NCBI RefSeq assembly: GCF_001668575.1
Contig: NZ_LZMD01000046.1
Span: 186,001-250,000, forward strand
Source: Mycobacterium sp. 1164985.4
GTDB taxonomy: Bacteria > Actinomycetota > Actinomycetes > Mycobacteriales > Mycobacteriaceae
DNA: 64,000 nucleotides
Reading direction: 5' to 3'
Both the position numbers and the translations under genes were made by a program. Below are positions 27,016-38,231 of the stretch, one piece after another; the stretch's first letter is position 1, and every line of letters starts with the position of its first letter. The notes beneath the pieces are model-generated. The model saw nothing but the letters and a program-made list of their open reading frames with translations, was not told the origin of the DNA and did not search any database.

Positions 27016-27669
27016 TCAGAATTCCGTGCCGTTCTCCGGTTCGAGCACCTGGAAGTCGGTGTCGGTCATCTCCGTCAGGCGACCGTAGAAGATCCCGCGA
27101 GCACTCGGGTCGATGATGCCCTGGTGGATGGGCACCGCATGCGTCGGCGCCACCGCGCGCAGGTAGTCCACCGCCTCGGAGATCTTCATCCAGGGCGCCG
27201 CGGCGGGCGTGGCGAGCACGTCGACGGGTTCGCCGGGCGCGAACAGTGCGTCGCCGGGATGCATGAGCCGGGCTCGATGGGTGCCGTCGTCCACGAGGTA
27301 GGAGATGTTGTCGATGACCGGAATCTCAGGGTGGATGACCGCGTGCTTGCCGCCGACCCCGCGTACGGTGAGGTGATCGATGGTGAGGACGTCGCCGACG
27401 CTGACCGCGCGCCACGGCTCGCCCAGCTGTGCGGCGGTCTGCGGGTCGGCGTACAGGGCGGCCTGCGGGTTGGCCTCGAGCAGCGCGGGCAGCCGGTCGG
27501 TGTCGGCGTGGTCGGGGTGCTGATGGGTGATCAGGATCGCCGACAGGCCGGTGATGCCTTCGAATCCGTGCGAAAAAACACCCGGGTCGAACAGGATCGT
27601 CGCTTCACCACCGGATTCGCCCTTGAAATTGGCCAGTAAGCATGAATGTCCGAAATGGGTCAATTGCAT
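27016..27669 (-). CDS. MBL-fold metal-dependent hydrolase
   Basis: 217 residues (Rv0786c-like), UlaG/RNase Z-like metallo-beta-lactamase fold. THQHPDHAD supplies the HxHxDH zinc motif at about residues 49-55; further ligands are in the HPGDALFAP and PTHAVPIHQG segments. ATG at 27669 matches MQLTHFGHSCLL, a conserved opening; the frame continues upstream without homology. Convergent with the flavoprotein by a one-base gap, divergent from an exported protein. Substrate unknown. Confidence 0.88.
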   Translation of the reverse strand: MQLTHFGHSCLLANFKGESGGEATILFDPGVFSHGFEGITGLSAILITHQHPDHADTDRLPALLEANPQAALYADPQTAAQLGEPWRAVSVGDVLTIDHLTVRGVGGKHAVIHPEIPVIDNISYLVDDGTHRARLMHPGDALFAPGEPVDVLATPAAAPWMKISEAVDYLRAVAPTHAVPIHQGIIDPSARGIFYGRLTEMTDTDFQVLEPENGTEF

Positions 27670-27715
27670 GCCTATATTGTGGCGGCGCAGGCCGTCTTCA
27701 GGGGGTACTTGAGTC

Positions 27716-28393
27716 GTGCGATTGGTGCTTGCGGTGGCCCTCGCGACGTTCGGCCTGGCGTTGACCGCCGGCCCCGTACCCGCCCCGTCATCGCGGGCGG
27801 TGCCGGGCGTGTGCCCGCCGATCTGCGACGCGATACCCGACGTCGCGTGGCCGCAATCCGACGCGCTTCCCCTGTTTCCGGTGTACCGCTGGCCGGGGCT
27901 GGCGGGTCTGGCCGTCAACGCGCCGGCGCCGCGGTTCATGTTCGAGGAGCTCTGCGCCAGCCCGCCGCTGCCGGGCGACCCGCGCGACTACGTTGTGGCG
28001 TCCCGTGCGCAGGTCAACAATCCCGCTGGTCAGTGGCAGTTGCGGGCGCAGGTGCTGCACTGGCGCGGCGATGTCGCGTACAACGGCCCGCTCACAACGT
28101 CGGTGCTCGATTCGGCGCAGAGTCGTCTGCGAACGTGTCAGCTGACCGCCCCGTTGGTGTCGCCGTCGATCACGACGGCCGAACCCGACCGGATGGCGGC
28201 GGTTATCAGCGTCGCCGGCCAGAGAGTGGTGCGCCAGTACCTGCTGGCCCACCCGACCAGCGGCAGCATCGTCGAGCTCGCGCTGTGGTCGACGCTACCT
28301 CTGCAGGTGCCTTGGCCCGCAGTGTCGGACGCGCAGGTTCTCGACGCGCTGGCGAGCCCGTTGTGCGAGGCCTACCTCGGTTCGTGCCGGTGA
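27716..28393 (+). CDS. Exported conserved mycobacterial protein
   Basis: 225 residues with an N-terminal signal peptide (LVLAVALATFGLALTAGPVPAP) and a mature part with several cysteines (CPPICDAIP, LCASPP, CQLT, LCEAYLGSC) that could form disulfides in the envelope. It sits at the Rv0787 position before purS. I do not recognise a domain. GTG start at 27716. Confidence 0.75.
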   Translation: MRLVLAVALATFGLALTAGPVPAPSSRAVPGVCPPICDAIPDVAWPQSDALPLFPVYRWPGLAGLAVNAPAPRFMFEELCASPPLPGDPRDYVVASRAQVNNPAGQWQLRAQVLHWRGDVAYNGPLTTSVLDSAQSRLRTCQLTAPLVSPSITTAEPDRMAAVISVAGQRVVRQYLLAHPTSGSIVELALWSTLPLQVPWPAVSDAQVLDALASPLCEAYLGSCR

Positions 28394-28416
28394 GTCGCGC
28401 GCGCTCCAACCGCCGG

Positions 28417-28422
28417 TACAGT
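28417..28422 (+). promoter_or_regulatory. -10 element of purS-purQ (leaderless)
   Basis: TACAGT six bases before the GTG at 28429. Confidence 0.5.
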
Positions 28423-28428
28423 TGACGC

Positions 28429-28668
28429 GTGGCAAGGGTGGTGGTGCACGTGATGCCCAAGGCGGAGATCCTCGATCCGCAGGGGCAGGCGATCGTCGGC
28501 GCGTTGGGTCGTCTGGGCTTCAACGGCGTCTCAGATGTACGGCAGGGCAAGCGTTTTGAGCTCGAGGTCGATGACAGCATCGACGACGCCACCCTGGCCG
28601 AGATCGCGGAGTCGCTGCTGGCGAACACCGTGATCGAGGACTGGTCGGTGAGTAGGGAGCAACCATGA
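28429..28668 (+). CDS. purS: FGAM synthase, PurS subunit
   Basis: 79 residues, the standard length. Small structural subunit that bridges PurQ and PurL in formylglycinamidine ribonucleotide synthase. Starts [21 protein letters not shown] and contains [18 protein letters not shown]. Its stop overlaps the purQ ATG by four bases. Confidence 0.95.
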   Translation: MARVVVHVMPKAEILDPQGQAIVGALGRLGFNGVSDVRQGKRFELEVDDSIDDATLAEIAESLLANTVIEDWSVSREQP

Positions 28669-29342
28669 CCGCTCGTGTGGGCGTCATCACATTTCCGGGC
28701 ACGCTCGACGACGTCGATGCGGCGCGCGCGGTCCGACTGGCGGGCGCCGAGGCCGTTCCGCTGTGGCACGCCGACGCCGACCTGAAGAACGTCGACGCCG
28801 TCGTGGTGCCCGGCGGCTTTTCCTACGGCGACTATCTGCGCGCGGGCGCGATCGCCAAATTCGCGCCGGTGATGGGTGAGGTTGTCCGCGGTGCCGAGCG
28901 TGGTATGCCAGTGTTGGGCATTTGCAACGGTTTTCAGGTGCTGTGCGAGGCCGGTCTGCTGCCGGGCGCGTTGACCCGCAACGTCGGGCTGCATTTCGTG
29001 TGCCGCGACATCTGGCTGGAGGTGGCGTCGAACACCTCGGCGTGGACGACGCGATTCGAGAAGGGCGCCGATCTACTGATCCCGCTGAAGTCCGGCGAGG
29101 GCCGTTATGTCGCTAGCGACCAGGTGCTCGACGAACTCGAGGGTGAAGGCCGGGTGGTGTTCCGCTATCGCGACAACCCCAACGGCTCCCAGCGCAACAT
29201 CGCGGGCATCAGCTCGGCCAACGGCCGCGTCGTCGGCCTGATGCCGCACCCCGAGCACGCCACGGAGGCGCTCACCGGACCATCCGACGACGGCCTCGGC
29301 CTGTTCTACTCCGCGCTGGACGCGGTGCTGACACCCGCCTGA
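28665..29342 (+). CDS. purQ: FGAM synthase, PurQ glutaminase subunit
   Basis: 225 residues. Class I amidotransferase that hydrolyses glutamine and passes ammonia to PurL. Nucleophile Cys87 in [12 protein letters not shown], His/Glu in MPHPEHA. Coupled to purS (ATGA); purL is about 4.9 kb downstream in the same direction, separated by the encapsulin and pepC genes. Followed by a long-loop inverted repeat at 29370-29429. Confidence 0.97.
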   Translation: MTARVGVITFPGTLDDVDAARAVRLAGAEAVPLWHADADLKNVDAVVVPGGFSYGDYLRAGAIAKFAPVMGEVVRGAERGMPVLGICNGFQVLCEAGLLPGALTRNVGLHFVCRDIWLEVASNTSAWTTRFEKGADLLIPLKSGEGRYVASDQVLDELEGEGRVVFRYRDNPNGSQRNIAGISSANGRVVGLMPHPEHATEALTGPSDDGLGLFYSALDAVLTPA

Positions 29343-29369
29343 CGTCATCACATGCGCGCTCGGCGGCCA

Positions 29370-29429
29370 GCGAGCGTGCGCAAAGCGTCGAAATTCCGCG
29401 GCGTGTCGTGTGCAAACACGCACGCTCGC
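29370..29429. terminator. Long-loop inverted repeat between convergent purQ and encapsulin genes
   Basis: GCGAGCGTGCG (29370-29380) and CGCACGCTCGC (29419-29429), perfect 11-bp arms, 38-base loop, in the 97-base gap between convergent stops. Position suggests a bidirectional terminator; no U-tract. Confidence 0.5.
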
Positions 29430-29439
29430 GTCATAAGGG

Positions 29440-30237
29440 CTAGGGCGTCAGGGCGACCGAGGCTTCGGCGGTGTAGCACAGGAACGTCAGCGTCTCCTCC
29501 AGATACAGCTGGACGGAGCCCGCATCGTGCGACAAGTAGCCGATCGACACGTCCGTGCCCAGCTGCAGGTCGAAATCGCCGCCACGCGTTGACAATACGA
29601 ACGCGCCGTCGATCGCCGGCGCCCAGATGATCTCGCCGTCGACCAGCCGGTTGAGGTGCTCGCGGATCGGATAGCCGTGCTGTGTCGTCTCGCTGACCTT
29701 GGTGTACACATCGGCCGACAGGAGCACCGAGTACGGTCCGTCGACACCGCTGAGCCGCAACTCCGACAACGCCTGGGAGATGACGTCGGGGATGTCGCGC
29801 TCGTCGTCGGGCAGTGCGAGCGCGGTGTTCGAACTGCAGGCCCGGATGCCTTCGATCGCCGCCGCCTCGTACCCCTCGAAGATCGCGCGGTCCTCGGCGA
29901 ACGCCAGTTTCATTGCGGCGTCCTTGACCGGGTCCCAATCCGAATCCTGCGAACCACGTTCCACATCGTCGATTGCTGTGCGAGACACCGTGAACGGCAC
30001 GCGCAACCGGACCAACGGCTTGGCCTCCCGCAGATGCGCCACCACACCGTCGCCGGGCGGTGTCACGTCGCGCAGATGGCCCGTGCTGACCGCGGCGGTG
30101 GTCGGTCCGCCGGGCTCGCTGACATCGACCACGCGCCGACCAGCGATGTGGCGCTTGAACGTTCGTGCCGCTTCGAGTTCGATCTCGGCCCACGCCTCCT
30201 GAGTGATCGGTGCCAGATCGCGGTACAGGTTGTTCAT
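29440..30237 (-). CDS. enc: Encapsulin shell protein (Cfp29/linocin family)
   Basis: 265 residues, identical in length to M. tuberculosis encapsulin (Rv0798c). HK97-fold capsid-like protein that self-assembles into a nanocompartment. Recognised by MNNLYRDLAPITQEAWAEIELEA at the start, SDWDPVKDAAMKLAFAEDRAIFEGY, and SIGYLSHDAGSVQLYLEETLTF near the end. The ATG overlaps the stop of the cargo peroxidase gene by one base (TGATG). Confidence 0.96.
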   Translation of the reverse strand: MNNLYRDLAPITQEAWAEIELEAARTFKRHIAGRRVVDVSEPGGPTTAAVSTGHLRDVTPPGDGVVAHLREAKPLVRLRVPFTVSRTAIDDVERGSQDSDWDPVKDAAMKLAFAEDRAIFEGYEAAAIEGIRACSSNTALALPDDERDIPDVISQALSELRLSGVDGPYSVLLSADVYTKVSETTQHGYPIREHLNRLVDGEIIWAPAIDGAFVLSTRGGDFDLQLGTDVSIGYLSHDAGSVQLYLEETLTFLCYTAEASVALTP

Positions 30238-31271
30238 CAGCGGGTTCCTTTCAGGCTGCCGATGCCGAGCGAGCCCTCGTACTCGGCGGGAGTTGTCACG
30301 GTCGCCGTCGGTGCGCCGTCATCGTCTGCGACCGAACCGGGCAGTGGGGGAGGATCGTCGAGGAAGTCGACGGTCGGAGTGAAGAACATGCTGCCGGTCA
30401 ACGCGGTCGAGAAGTCCAGGATGCGATCGGTGTTCCCCGGCGGGTCGCCGATGAACATGTTGTCGAGCATCCGTTCGGTGACCGACGGCGTGCGCGAATA
30501 GCCGATGTAATAGGTGCCGAACTCGCCCTTGCCGATCTCGCCGAAGGGCATGTTGTGTCGGATGATCTTCAGTTCGTTGCCGTCGTCGTCCTCGATCACG
30601 TTGAGCGCGACATGCGAATTGGCCGGTTTGACGGCGTCGTCGAGCTCGATGTCGTCGAGCTTGGTGCGGCCGATGACCCGCTCCTGCTCTTCCACCGACA
30701 GCGAGTTCCACGCCGCCATGTTGTGCACGTACTTCTGCACGTGCACGTAGCAACCGCCCGCGAAAACGGGATCCTCGTCGGCAATCTGGGTGGCCGCGCG
30801 GGCGAGCGGACCGTCCGGGTTCTCGGTACCGTCGACGAAACCCATCAGGTCACGGTTGTCGAAGAACTTGAAACCGTGAGTCTCGTCGACGATGGTGATC
30901 GCGCCTTCCATGGCCTCGACCAGTTTGGTGGCCAGTTCGAAACACACGTCCATCGATTCGGCGCGGATGTGGAACAGCAGGTCGCCCTCGGTGGCCGGCG
31001 CGTGGTGACGGTCGCCGCGAATCTCGACGAACGGATGCAGTTCGGCCGGCCGCGGACCGCTGAACAGCCGGTCCCAGACGTCCGAACCGATCGACGTCAC
31101 CGCCGACAGCCGCTTGGCCGGATCGCGGAATCCGATGGCCCGCACCAGCCCCGAGATGTCCGGAAGCGCATCGTGCACGGTCGCCTCCCCGCCGTCGACG
31201 ATGGTCGCCACCAGGAAGACCGCCGCAGGCGTCAACGGTTCGAGCACCGGTTGCGGTTGAATCTCGGGCAC
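30237..31271 (-). CDS. dyp: DyP-type peroxidase, encapsulin cargo
   Basis: 344 residues. Haem peroxidase of the dye-decolorising family: GFVDGTENP (distal Asp/Arg region) and proximal His at about residue 239 in KIIRHNMPFGE. The last residues GSLGIGSLKGTR match the encapsulin targeting peptide of actinobacterial cargo, after a flexible Pro/Asp/Ala linker. The GTG start has TAGGGT six bases before it, so the two-gene cargo-shell transcript is probably leaderless. Confidence 0.95.
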   Translation of the reverse strand: MPEIQPQPVLEPLTPAAVFLVATIVDGGEATVHDALPDISGLVRAIGFRDPAKRLSAVTSIGSDVWDRLFSGPRPAELHPFVEIRGDRHHAPATEGDLLFHIRAESMDVCFELATKLVEAMEGAITIVDETHGFKFFDNRDLMGFVDGTENPDGPLARAATQIADEDPVFAGGCYVHVQKYVHNMAAWNSLSVEEQERVIGRTKLDDIELDDAVKPANSHVALNVIEDDDGNELKIIRHNMPFGEIGKGEFGTYYIGYSRTPSVTERMLDNMFIGDPPGNTDRILDFSTALTGSMFFTPTVDFLDDPPPLPGSVADDDGAPTATVTTPAEYEGSLGIGSLKGTR

Positions 31272-31277
31272 AACAGG

Positions 31278-31283
31278 ACCCTA
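31278..31283 (-). promoter_or_regulatory. -10 element of the DyP-encapsulin operon
   Basis: TAGGGT on the minus strand, six bases before the GTG start at 31271. Confidence 0.45.
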
Positions 31284-31321
31284 TCGCCAAACGATCTTGA
31301 ATCACCCGCAAAGATGAAGAG

Positions 31322-32581
31322 ATGGCAGCTAGCCCCCAGAGCCTGTGCGAGTTCATCGACGCGTCCCCGTCGCCATACCACGCCTGCGAAACGGCGGCGG
31401 CCCGCCTGCGCGACGCGGGTTTTCGCGAGCTCGCCGAAGCCGACACATGGCCCACCCACGGCGACTTCTTCGTCCTGCGAGCCGGATCGCTGATCGCCTG
31501 GCGGACGAAACCGGCCAGACGAAACGCGTCGTTCCGCATCGTCGGCGCCCACACCGACAGCCCGAACCTGCGCGTCAAACAGTACCCCGACCGGTTCGTC
31601 TCGGGATGGCGCGTCGTCGCGCTCGCGCCGTACGGCGGTGCGTGGCTGAACTCGTGGCTGGACCGCGACCTCGGCATCAGCGGGCGGCTGTCGGTGCTCA
31701 CCGGCAGCGGGTTGGAGCATCGGCTCATCCGCATCGACGAACCGATCCTGCGGGTGCCGCAGCTGGCCATCCACCTCGCCGAGGACCGCAAGGCCGTCGA
31801 GCTCAATCCGCAGCGCCACGTCAACGCGGTGTGGGGTGCGGGCAGCGGACCCCGCTCCTTCTCCGCCTTCGTCGCCGAGCGTGCCGGGGTGGCCACCGAC
31901 GACGTGCTGGGCGCCGATCTGATGACACACGATCTGACACCGTCGCGGCTCGTCGGCGCTGACGGCGACCTGGTCAGCGCGCCACGGTTGGACAACCAGG
32001 CGACCTGCTACGCCGGGCTGGAAGCGTTCCTGGCGGCCGACCCCGGCGCGCACACACCGGTGCTGGTCCTGTTCGACCACGAAGAGGTCGGCTCACAGTC
32101 CGATCATGGCGCCCAGTCCGATCTGCTGTTGACCGTCCTCGAGCGCATCACGCTCAGCGAGGGCGGCGGCCGCGAGGACTTCCTGCGTCGGCTGCCCGGC
32201 TCCATGGTGGCGTCCGGCGACATGGCCCATGCCACGCATCCGAACTACCCGGACCGTCACGAGCCGGGGCACCTCATCGAGGTCAACGCCGGTCCGGTGC
32301 TCAAGGTGCAGCCGAACCTGCGGTACGCCACCGACGGACGCACCGCAGCCGCGTTCGCGTTGGCGTGCGCGCAGGCCGGGGTCCCGTTGCAGCGCTACGA
32401 ACACCGCGCCGATCTGCCGTGCGGGTCGACGGTCGGACCGATGACGGCGGCCCGCACCGGAATCCCGACCGTCGACGTGGGCGCACCGCAGCTGGCCATG
32501 CATTCGGCGCGCGAGGTGATGGGCGCCGAGGACGTCGTCGCTTACGCCGCGGCGTTGGCGGCGTTCCTGTCGCCGCGCTGA
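31322..32581 (+). CDS. pepC: M18-family aminopeptidase
   Basis: 419 residues (Rv0800-like). Zinc aminopeptidase of the aspartyl-aminopeptidase type. Metal and catalytic segments: [30 protein letters not shown], and MHSARE at the end. Cytoplasmic, no signal peptide. Divergent from the DyP gene across 50 bases. Confidence 0.93.
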   Translation: MAASPQSLCEFIDASPSPYHACETAAARLRDAGFRELAEADTWPTHGDFFVLRAGSLIAWRTKPARRNASFRIVGAHTDSPNLRVKQYPDRFVSGWRVVALAPYGGAWLNSWLDRDLGISGRLSVLTGSGLEHRLIRIDEPILRVPQLAIHLAEDRKAVELNPQRHVNAVWGAGSGPRSFSAFVAERAGVATDDVLGADLMTHDLTPSRLVGADGDLVSAPRLDNQATCYAGLEAFLAADPGAHTPVLVLFDHEEVGSQSDHGAQSDLLLTVLERITLSEGGGREDFLRRLPGSMVASGDMAHATHPNYPDRHEPGHLIEVNAGPVLKVQPNLRYATDGRTAAAFALACAQAGVPLQRYEHRADLPCGSTVGPMTAARTGIPTVDVGAPQLAMHSAREVMGAEDVVAYAAALAAFLSPR

Positions 32582-32596
32582 TCTAGGGTCGGCGCC

Positions 32597-32953
32597 ATGA
32601 CCCTCGCCATGGTGAACGTCACCTTCGACAGCACCGACCCCGACCGGCTCGCCGAGTGGTGGGCCCGCGCCCTTGGTGGGCAGGTAAACCCGTTGGCACC
32701 AGGATTTTTCGTCACCGTCTCCCGTCCCGACGGCGGTCCCGGTCTCGGCTTCCAGAAGGTCGACGACCCAACGCCGGGCAAGAACCGCGTCCACCTCGAC
32801 TTCGGCTCCACCGACGCCGAGGCCGAGGTCAAGCGGCTGGTCGAACTCGGCGCCACCGAAACGGGACGGCACAGCATGGGCGAGTTCGGCTGGGTGGTGC
32901 TCGCCGACCCGGACGGCAACGCATTCTGCATCGGTTCCGCCGACCATCCCTGA
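32597..32953 (+). CDS. VOC-family (glyoxalase/dioxygenase fold) protein
   Basis: 118 residues (Rv0801-like), a single VOC module pair: NVTFDSTDPDRLAEWWARALGG at the start, then DPTPGKNRVHLDF and GWVVLADPDGNAFCI. Similar to the glyoxalase-like 'PhnB/bleomycin' group. TAGGGT (32584-32589) is seven bases before the ATG, a likely leaderless promoter right after pepC. Substrate unknown. Confidence 0.85.
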   Translation: MTLAMVNVTFDSTDPDRLAEWWARALGGQVNPLAPGFFVTVSRPDGGPGLGFQKVDDPTPGKNRVHLDFGSTDAEAEVKRLVELGATETGRHSMGEFGWVVLADPDGNAFCIGSADHP

Positions 32954-33007
32954 CCGATCCGGTCCGTCGCCGGGTAGCGATACCGAACCGCTGGAAAGAT
33001 CGCCCGC

Positions 33008-34216
33008 GTGCTGCTCTCACTGATCGCCGTCTCGGCGGTGCTGGCCGCGTGGGCGCTGGGTGCCAAGCGCCTCGAGCAATGGCGGCTGACTGCGCCGATG
33101 GTCCTGGTGCTCGCGGGCATCGCGGTCGGCTTCACCACCAGCGACGGGCTCGCCGATTCGCTGAACACCGAGGTGGCTCAGCACACCGCCGAAATCATCT
33201 TGGCGATCCTGCTTTTCGTCGACGCGACCGACATCCGCGGCGGCCTGTTCGGCAGGGACCCGCGCGCCGCGATGCGGCTGCTGTTCATCGCGCTGCCGCT
33301 GAGTTTGGCCGCTGCGCTCGTCCTGGGCCTGTGGTTGCTGCCCGAACTGCCTTGGGCGGTGCTGCTGGTCCTCGCGTGTGTGGTGGTGCCGACGGACTTC
33401 GCGCCCGCGGCGTCGATTCTGCGCGACGAGCGGGTGCCCGAACGGGTGCGCGATGTGCTCAACGTCGAAGCCGGCTACAACGACGGCATCATCTCGCCGC
33501 TGTTCATCTTCGCCCTCGCCGTGGTGGGGGACCGGTCGCACGCCTCGACGCCCATGGAGGCGTTGGCGTCGGCCCTGCCCCAGGCGATCAAGGCCATCCT
33601 CGTGGGCGTTGCCGTCGGCGCCGCGCTGGCCCTACTCACCAACCTCGCCGAACGCCACGGCGCGATGACCGACCGCAGCAAGCGGCTGATTCTGGTCGCC
33701 GCACCGATGCTCGCCTTCGGGCTGAGCCTGGCCGTGGACGGCAACGGATTCGTCGCCGCGTTCGTCTGCGGTATCGCGTTCCACTACTTGCGGCGGTCGC
33801 CGGCACTGCAGGCCGAACTGGCCTTGGTCGACGACATCGGATACCTGCTCACCATCGTGATGTGGTTCGTCGTCGGCGCCACCGCGGTGCTGGCGCTCAC
33901 GCTGGGCATCAGCTGGTCGTTGGTGCTGTACTGCTTGCTGGCGTTGACGGTCGTGCGGCTGGTGCCGGTCGTGATCGCGCTGTTCGGCTCGCCGTTCACC
34001 TGGCCGGAGCGGCTGCTGGTGGGCTGGCTCGGCCCGCGCGGCACCACTTCGATCGTGTTCGGTCTGCTGGCGTTCAACGTGCTGCTCGGCGAGGCGGAAC
34101 GGGAAGTGCTGATGGCCGTCGTCGTCGTCGTCCTCGGCAGCGTCGTGCTGCACGGCGCCACCGCACCCGCCGCCGCCCACGCGTTTCGCAGGTCACAACC
34201 TAGAATGGCCTCGTGA
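33008..34216 (+). CDS. Sodium/proton antiporter (CPA1, NhaP-type)
   Basis: 402-residue membrane protein with about 12 hydrophobic segments. The family's ion-site motif appears as [15 protein letters not shown], followed by [10 protein letters not shown], matching the CPA1 ND motif region. [16 protein letters not shown] is the conserved C-terminal signature. GTG start. Its stop overlaps purL (GTGA); purL also has its own -10 inside the antiporter's 3' end. Confidence 0.88.
   Translation: MLLSLIAVSAVLAAWALGAKRLEQWRLTAPMVLVLAGIAVGFTTSDGLADSLNTEVAQHTAEIILAILLFVDATDIRGGLFGRDPRAAMRLLFIALPLSLAAALVLGLWLLPELPWAVLLVLACVVVPTDFAPAASILRDERVPERVRDVLNVEAGYNDGIISPLFIFALAVVGDRSHASTPMEALASALPQAIKAILVGVAVGAALALLTNLAERHGAMTDRSKRLILVAAPMLAFGLSLAVDGNGFVAAFVCGIAFHYLRRSPALQAELALVDDIGYLLTIVMWFVVGATAVLALTLGISWSLVLYCLLALTVVRLVPVVIALFGSPFTWPERLLVGWLGPRGTTSIVFGLLAFNVLLGEAEREVLMAVVVVVLGSVVLHGATAPAAAHAFRRSQPRMAS
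34201..34206 (+). promoter_or_regulatory. -10 element of purL (leaderless)
   Basis: TAGAAT six bases before the GTG at 34213, inside the end of the antiporter gene. Confidence 0.5.
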
Positions 34217-36510
34217 CGTCGGAGCTAACCCACACCCTCGACACCGTCGACAGAGCCGCCGCCACTCCCGACCACCCCCAGCCGTTCCGCGAACTCGGCC
34301 TCAAGGACGACGAGTACCAGCGGATCCGCGAGATCCTGGGTCGCAGGCCCACCGACGCCGAACTGGCGATGTACTCGGTGATGTGGAGTGAGCACTGCTC
34401 GTACAAGTCGTCGAAGGTGCACTTGCGGTACTTCGGCGAGACCACCACCGAGGCGATGCGCAAGACGATGCTGGCCGGCATCGGAGAGAACGCCGGCGTG
34501 GTCGACATCGGTGACGGTTGGGCCGCCACCTTCAAGGTCGAGTCGCACAACCACCCGTCCTACATCGAGCCCTACCAGGGGGCCGCGACCGGCGTCGGCG
34601 GCATCGTGCGCGACATCATGGCCATGGGGGCGCGCCCGGTGGCGGTGATGGACCAGTTGCGGTTCGGTGCGGCCGACGCGCCCGACACCCGCCGAGTCGT
34701 CGACGGGGTGGTGCGCGGAATCGGCGGCTACGGCAATTCCCTGGGGCTGCCGAACATCGGCGGCGAGACCGTGTTCGACGCGTCCTACGGCGGCAACCCG
34801 TTGGTCAACGCGCTCTGCGTCGGGGTGCTACGCAAGGAGGATCTGCACCTGGCGTTCGCCTCCGGCACCGGTAACAAGATCATCCTGTTCGGCGCGCGCA
34901 CCGGTCTGGATGGCATCGGCGGCGTGAGCGTGCTGGCCAGCGAGACGTTCGGCGGCGACGAGGGCGGCTCGGCCGGCCGCAAGAAGCTGCCCAGCGTCCA
35001 GGTGGGTGACCCGTTCATGGAGAAGGTGCTCATCGAGTGCTGCCTGGAGCTGTACGCCGCCGACCTGGTCGTCGGCATCCAAGACCTCGGTGGAGCCGGA
35101 CTCTCCTGTGCCACATCGGAACTCGCGTCCGCTGGCGACGGCGGCATGCGCATCGAGCTGAACGCCGTCCCGTTGCGGGCGGCGAACATGACACCCGCCG
35201 AGATCCTATCGAGCGAGTCGCAGGAGCGCATGTGCGCGGTCGTCACGCCCGAAAACGTCGAGAAGTTCATGGCCGTCTGCCGCAAGTGGGAGGTGCTGGC
35301 CACGGTCATCGGCGAGGTGACCGACGGCGACCGGCTCCAGATCACCTGGCACGGCGAGACGGTCGTCGACGTGCCGCCGCGCACCGTCGCCCATGAGGGT
35401 CCGGTCTACGAGCGTCCGGTGCAGCGGCCCGAGACGCAGGATGCGCTCAACGCCGACACCTCCGCCAAGTTGCCGCGGCCGTCGACGGGCGACGAGCTCA
35501 AATCCACTTTGCTTGCGCTGCTTGGCAGTCCGCACCTGTGCAGTCGCGCGTTCATCACCGAGCAGTATGACCGCTATGTGCGCGGCAACACCGTGCTGGC
35601 CGAGGACGCCGACGGCGGCCTGCTGCGGGTGGACGAGGCCACCGGCCGCGGTATCGCGATCTCGACCGACGCGTCGGGTCGCTACACCGCGCTCGACCCG
35701 TACACCGGGGCACAGTTGGCTCTGGCCGAGGCGTATCGCAACGTCGCGGTCACCGGAGCCACACCGGTCGCGGTGACGAACTGCCTGAACTTCGGCTCAC
35801 CGGAGGACCCCGGCGTGATGTGGCAGTTCAGCCAGGCCGTGCGTGGGCTGGCCGACGGCGCTGCGGCACTGGGCATTCCGGTCACCGGCGGCAACGTGAG
35901 CTTCTACAACCAGACCGGCACCACCGCGATCCTGCCGACCCCGGTCGTCGGCGTGCTCGGTGTGATCGACGACGTCAGACGGCGCATTCCGACCGGATTC
36001 GGCGACGAGCCCGGTGAGACGTTGATGCTGCTGGGCGAGACCGGCGACGAACTGGACGGATCGATCTGGGCCCAGGTCACCGCCGACCACCTGGGCGGGG
36101 TACCGCCGAGGGTGGACCTGGCGCGCGAGAAGTTGCTCGCCGAGGTGCTGACCGCCGCATCGCGCGACGGCCTGGTCTCCGCCGCGCACGACCTGTCCGA
36201 GGGCGGGCTGATCCAGGCCGTGGTCGAGGCCGCGCTGCGCGGCGAAACCGGTTGCCGCATCGTGCTTCCCGAGGGTCTAGATCCTTTCGTCGCGCTGTTC
36301 TCCGAGTCGGCGGGCCGGGTGCTCGTCGCGGTGCCGCGCACCGAGGAGAGCCGCTTCCGCGCGATGTGCGAGGCCCGCGGCCTGCCCGCTACCCGCATCG
36401 GCGTGGTGGACCAGGCCAGCAACGCAGTCGAGGTCCAGGGCCTGTTCACCGTCACTTTGGAGGACCTGCGCAGCATGTCGGAAAGCGTGCTGCCCGGGTT
36501 GTTCGGGTGA
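34213..36510 (+). CDS. purL: FGAM synthase, PurL catalytic subunit
   Basis: 765 residues, the small-type PurL that works with separate PurS and PurQ. Two AIRS-like halves: [12 protein letters not shown] and [29 protein letters not shown] in the first, [16 protein letters not shown] and [10 protein letters not shown] in the second. ATP-dependent amidation of FGAR to FGAM. Its stop overlaps the start of the alpha/beta-hydrolase gene (GTGA). Confidence 0.97.
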   Translation: MTSELTHTLDTVDRAAATPDHPQPFRELGLKDDEYQRIREILGRRPTDAELAMYSVMWSEHCSYKSSKVHLRYFGETTTEAMRKTMLAGIGENAGVVDIGDGWAATFKVESHNHPSYIEPYQGAATGVGGIVRDIMAMGARPVAVMDQLRFGAADAPDTRRVVDGVVRGIGGYGNSLGLPNIGGETVFDASYGGNPLVNALCVGVLRKEDLHLAFASGTGNKIILFGARTGLDGIGGVSVLASETFGGDEGGSAGRKKLPSVQVGDPFMEKVLIECCLELYAADLVVGIQDLGGAGLSCATSELASAGDGGMRIELNAVPLRAANMTPAEILSSESQERMCAVVTPENVEKFMAVCRKWEVLATVIGEVTDGDRLQITWHGETVVDVPPRTVAHEGPVYERPVQRPETQDALNADTSAKLPRPSTGDELKSTLLALLGSPHLCSRAFITEQYDRYVRGNTVLAEDADGGLLRVDEATGRGIAISTDASGRYTALDPYTGAQLALAEAYRNVAVTGATPVAVTNCLNFGSPEDPGVMWQFSQAVRGLADGAAALGIPVTGGNVSFYNQTGTTAILPTPVVGVLGVIDDVRRRIPTGFGDEPGETLMLLGETGDELDGSIWAQVTADHLGGVPPRVDLAREKLLAEVLTAASRDGLVSAAHDLSEGGLIQAVVEAALRGETGCRIVLPEGLDPFVALFSESAGRVLVAVPRTEESRFRAMCEARGLPATRIGVVDQASNAVEVQGLFTVTLEDLRSMSESVLPGLFG

Positions 36511-38231
36511 GTGAGCCGACCCGACAACGACACCCCCTCTACGTCTGGGCGTGGAGCCTGGTCCGCCTCGACTTCGTCGGAATCGCGTTCAGTGCGCTGC
36601 TCTTCTGCCTGTCACTGACCCCGTCCCTGCTGCCGCGCGACTGGCTGTTCGCCGGGCTCATCGGCGGCATCAACGCCGCCATCGGCTACGGCATCGGCGT
36701 TTTCGTCGCAAAGATGTTGCGCCGCTTCGTGTTGCGGCGCCGTGCCTGGTGGCCGCCGTCGAGGCGCGTGCTGTGGACGGCCGAGGCCGTGACGGTGCTG
36801 CTCGCGCTCACGGCGTGCGTTCTGATGGTGATCCCCGCCGCGGCGTGGCAGCGCCAGGTATCGGCGGTGATGGGGCTGGAGGGCCCCACCACGCTCGGGT
36901 ATCTGCGCACGCTGGTGCTCGCGGCGTTCGTCGGCGCTGTCTGTGTGGCCACCGCGCGAGTGCTGCTCGACATCATCAAGACGATGGCCCGGTACTTCAT
37001 CCGGCGGTGGCACCTGCACGACGAGGTGGCGTTGTTCATCGGCACTGCGATCGTCGTGGTGCTCGCCATCACGCTGATCAACGGTGTCCTGGTCCGCGGT
37101 TTCCTCGCCGGTGCCAACCGGGTGTTCCAGCCGCAGAACACCACGACCAGGGCCGGTATCGTTCAACCGCTTGAGCCCGAAAGGTCAGGTAGCCCAGAGT
37201 CGTTCGCGGCGTGGGACACCCTTGGCTATCAAGGCCGCAATTTCGTCGCGACCGGTCCGCACGCCGACGAGCTCACCGAAATCAACGGCGCGCCCGCCAG
37301 GGAACCGATCCGGGTGTACGTCGGACTGCAGACCGCCGATACCGACGAGCAGCGAATGGCGGTGCTGCTCAGCGAACTCGAGCGCACCGGCGCCTTCGAA
37401 CGCAAACTGCTGGTGATCATCCCCACCACCGGCACCGGCTGGGTCAACCCCGTGGCGGCCCGGTCGCTGGAGATGATGTACAACGGCGACACCGCGCTGG
37501 TCGCTTCGCAGTACTCGTTTTTGCCGAGCTGGATCTCGTTCCTGGGCGACCAGCAGAAGTCGATGGAATCCGGGCGGATGATGATCGACGCGGTTCACCA
37601 ACGCTGGGAACGACTTCCGGAGGACCGACGGCCCAAACTCGTGTTGTACGGGGAGAGCCTGGGCTCGATGGCCGGCCAGGGCGCCTTCGAGTGGCTGCCC
37701 GACATCTCCCGGATGGGCTTCTCGTCGGTGCTGTGGGTGGGCCCGCCGAACGCCAGCCCGCTGTGGAGGGCCATCACCGAACGCCGCGATCCTGGAACCC
37801 CGGAAGTCGAACCGCGCTACGACAACGGTCGCACCGTGCGCTTCTCCCAAGGCACCGATCCGCGCGAGATCGCGAAGGTGACCGCGAAGCCATGGGAGGG
37901 CACGCGCGTGCTGTTCATGCAGCACCCGTCCGATCCGATCGTGTGGTGGTCGCCCGACCTCCTGTTCACCCGGCCGGACTGGCTACGCGAACCGCCCGGG
38001 CGCGACCGCACCGCGTCGATGAGGTGGTACCCGATCGTCACGTTCGGACAAGTGGCCGCCGATATGACGAACGCGAGCTCGGTGCCGGACGGGCACGGCC
38101 ACAACTACGGCGATCTGGTCCTCGACGGGTGGGCCGCCGTCGCACCTCCACAGGGCTGGACGCACGAGGACACCGAGCGGATCCGCACTGCACTGACCAA
38201 GACTCAGTCCGAGGACGGGCCCGAATACTGA
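36507..38231 (+). CDS. Membrane alpha/beta-hydrolase (Abhydrolase_9 type)
   Basis: 574 residues. Four to five hydrophobic segments fill the first ~230 residues ([26 protein letters not shown] and later). A soluble hydrolase domain follows: [17 protein letters not shown], nucleophile Ser in [15 protein letters not shown] for the acid, and a late His in GHGHNYG. This is the membrane-anchored hydrolase family named for DUF2319/Abhydrolase_9, common in mycobacteria. GTG start overlaps the purL stop; its TGA overlaps the next ATG. Probably lipid-directed; unproven. Confidence 0.85.
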   Translation: MSEPTRQRHPLYVWAWSLVRLDFVGIAFSALLFCLSLTPSLLPRDWLFAGLIGGINAAIGYGIGVFVAKMLRRFVLRRRAWWPPSRRVLWTAEAVTVLLALTACVLMVIPAAAWQRQVSAVMGLEGPTTLGYLRTLVLAAFVGAVCVATARVLLDIIKTMARYFIRRWHLHDEVALFIGTAIVVVLAITLINGVLVRGFLAGANRVFQPQNTTTRAGIVQPLEPERSGSPESFAAWDTLGYQGRNFVATGPHADELTEINGAPAREPIRVYVGLQTADTDEQRMAVLLSELERTGAFERKLLVIIPTTGTGWVNPVAARSLEMMYNGDTALVASQYSFLPSWISFLGDQQKSMESGRMMIDAVHQRWERLPEDRRPKLVLYGESLGSMAGQGAFEWLPDISRMGFSSVLWVGPPNASPLWRAITERRDPGTPEVEPRYDNGRTVRFSQGTDPREIAKVTAKPWEGTRVLFMQHPSDPIVWWSPDLLFTRPDWLREPPGRDRTASMRWYPIVTFGQVAADMTNASSVPDGHGHNYGDLVLDGWAAVAPPQGWTHEDTERIRTALTKTQSEDGPEY

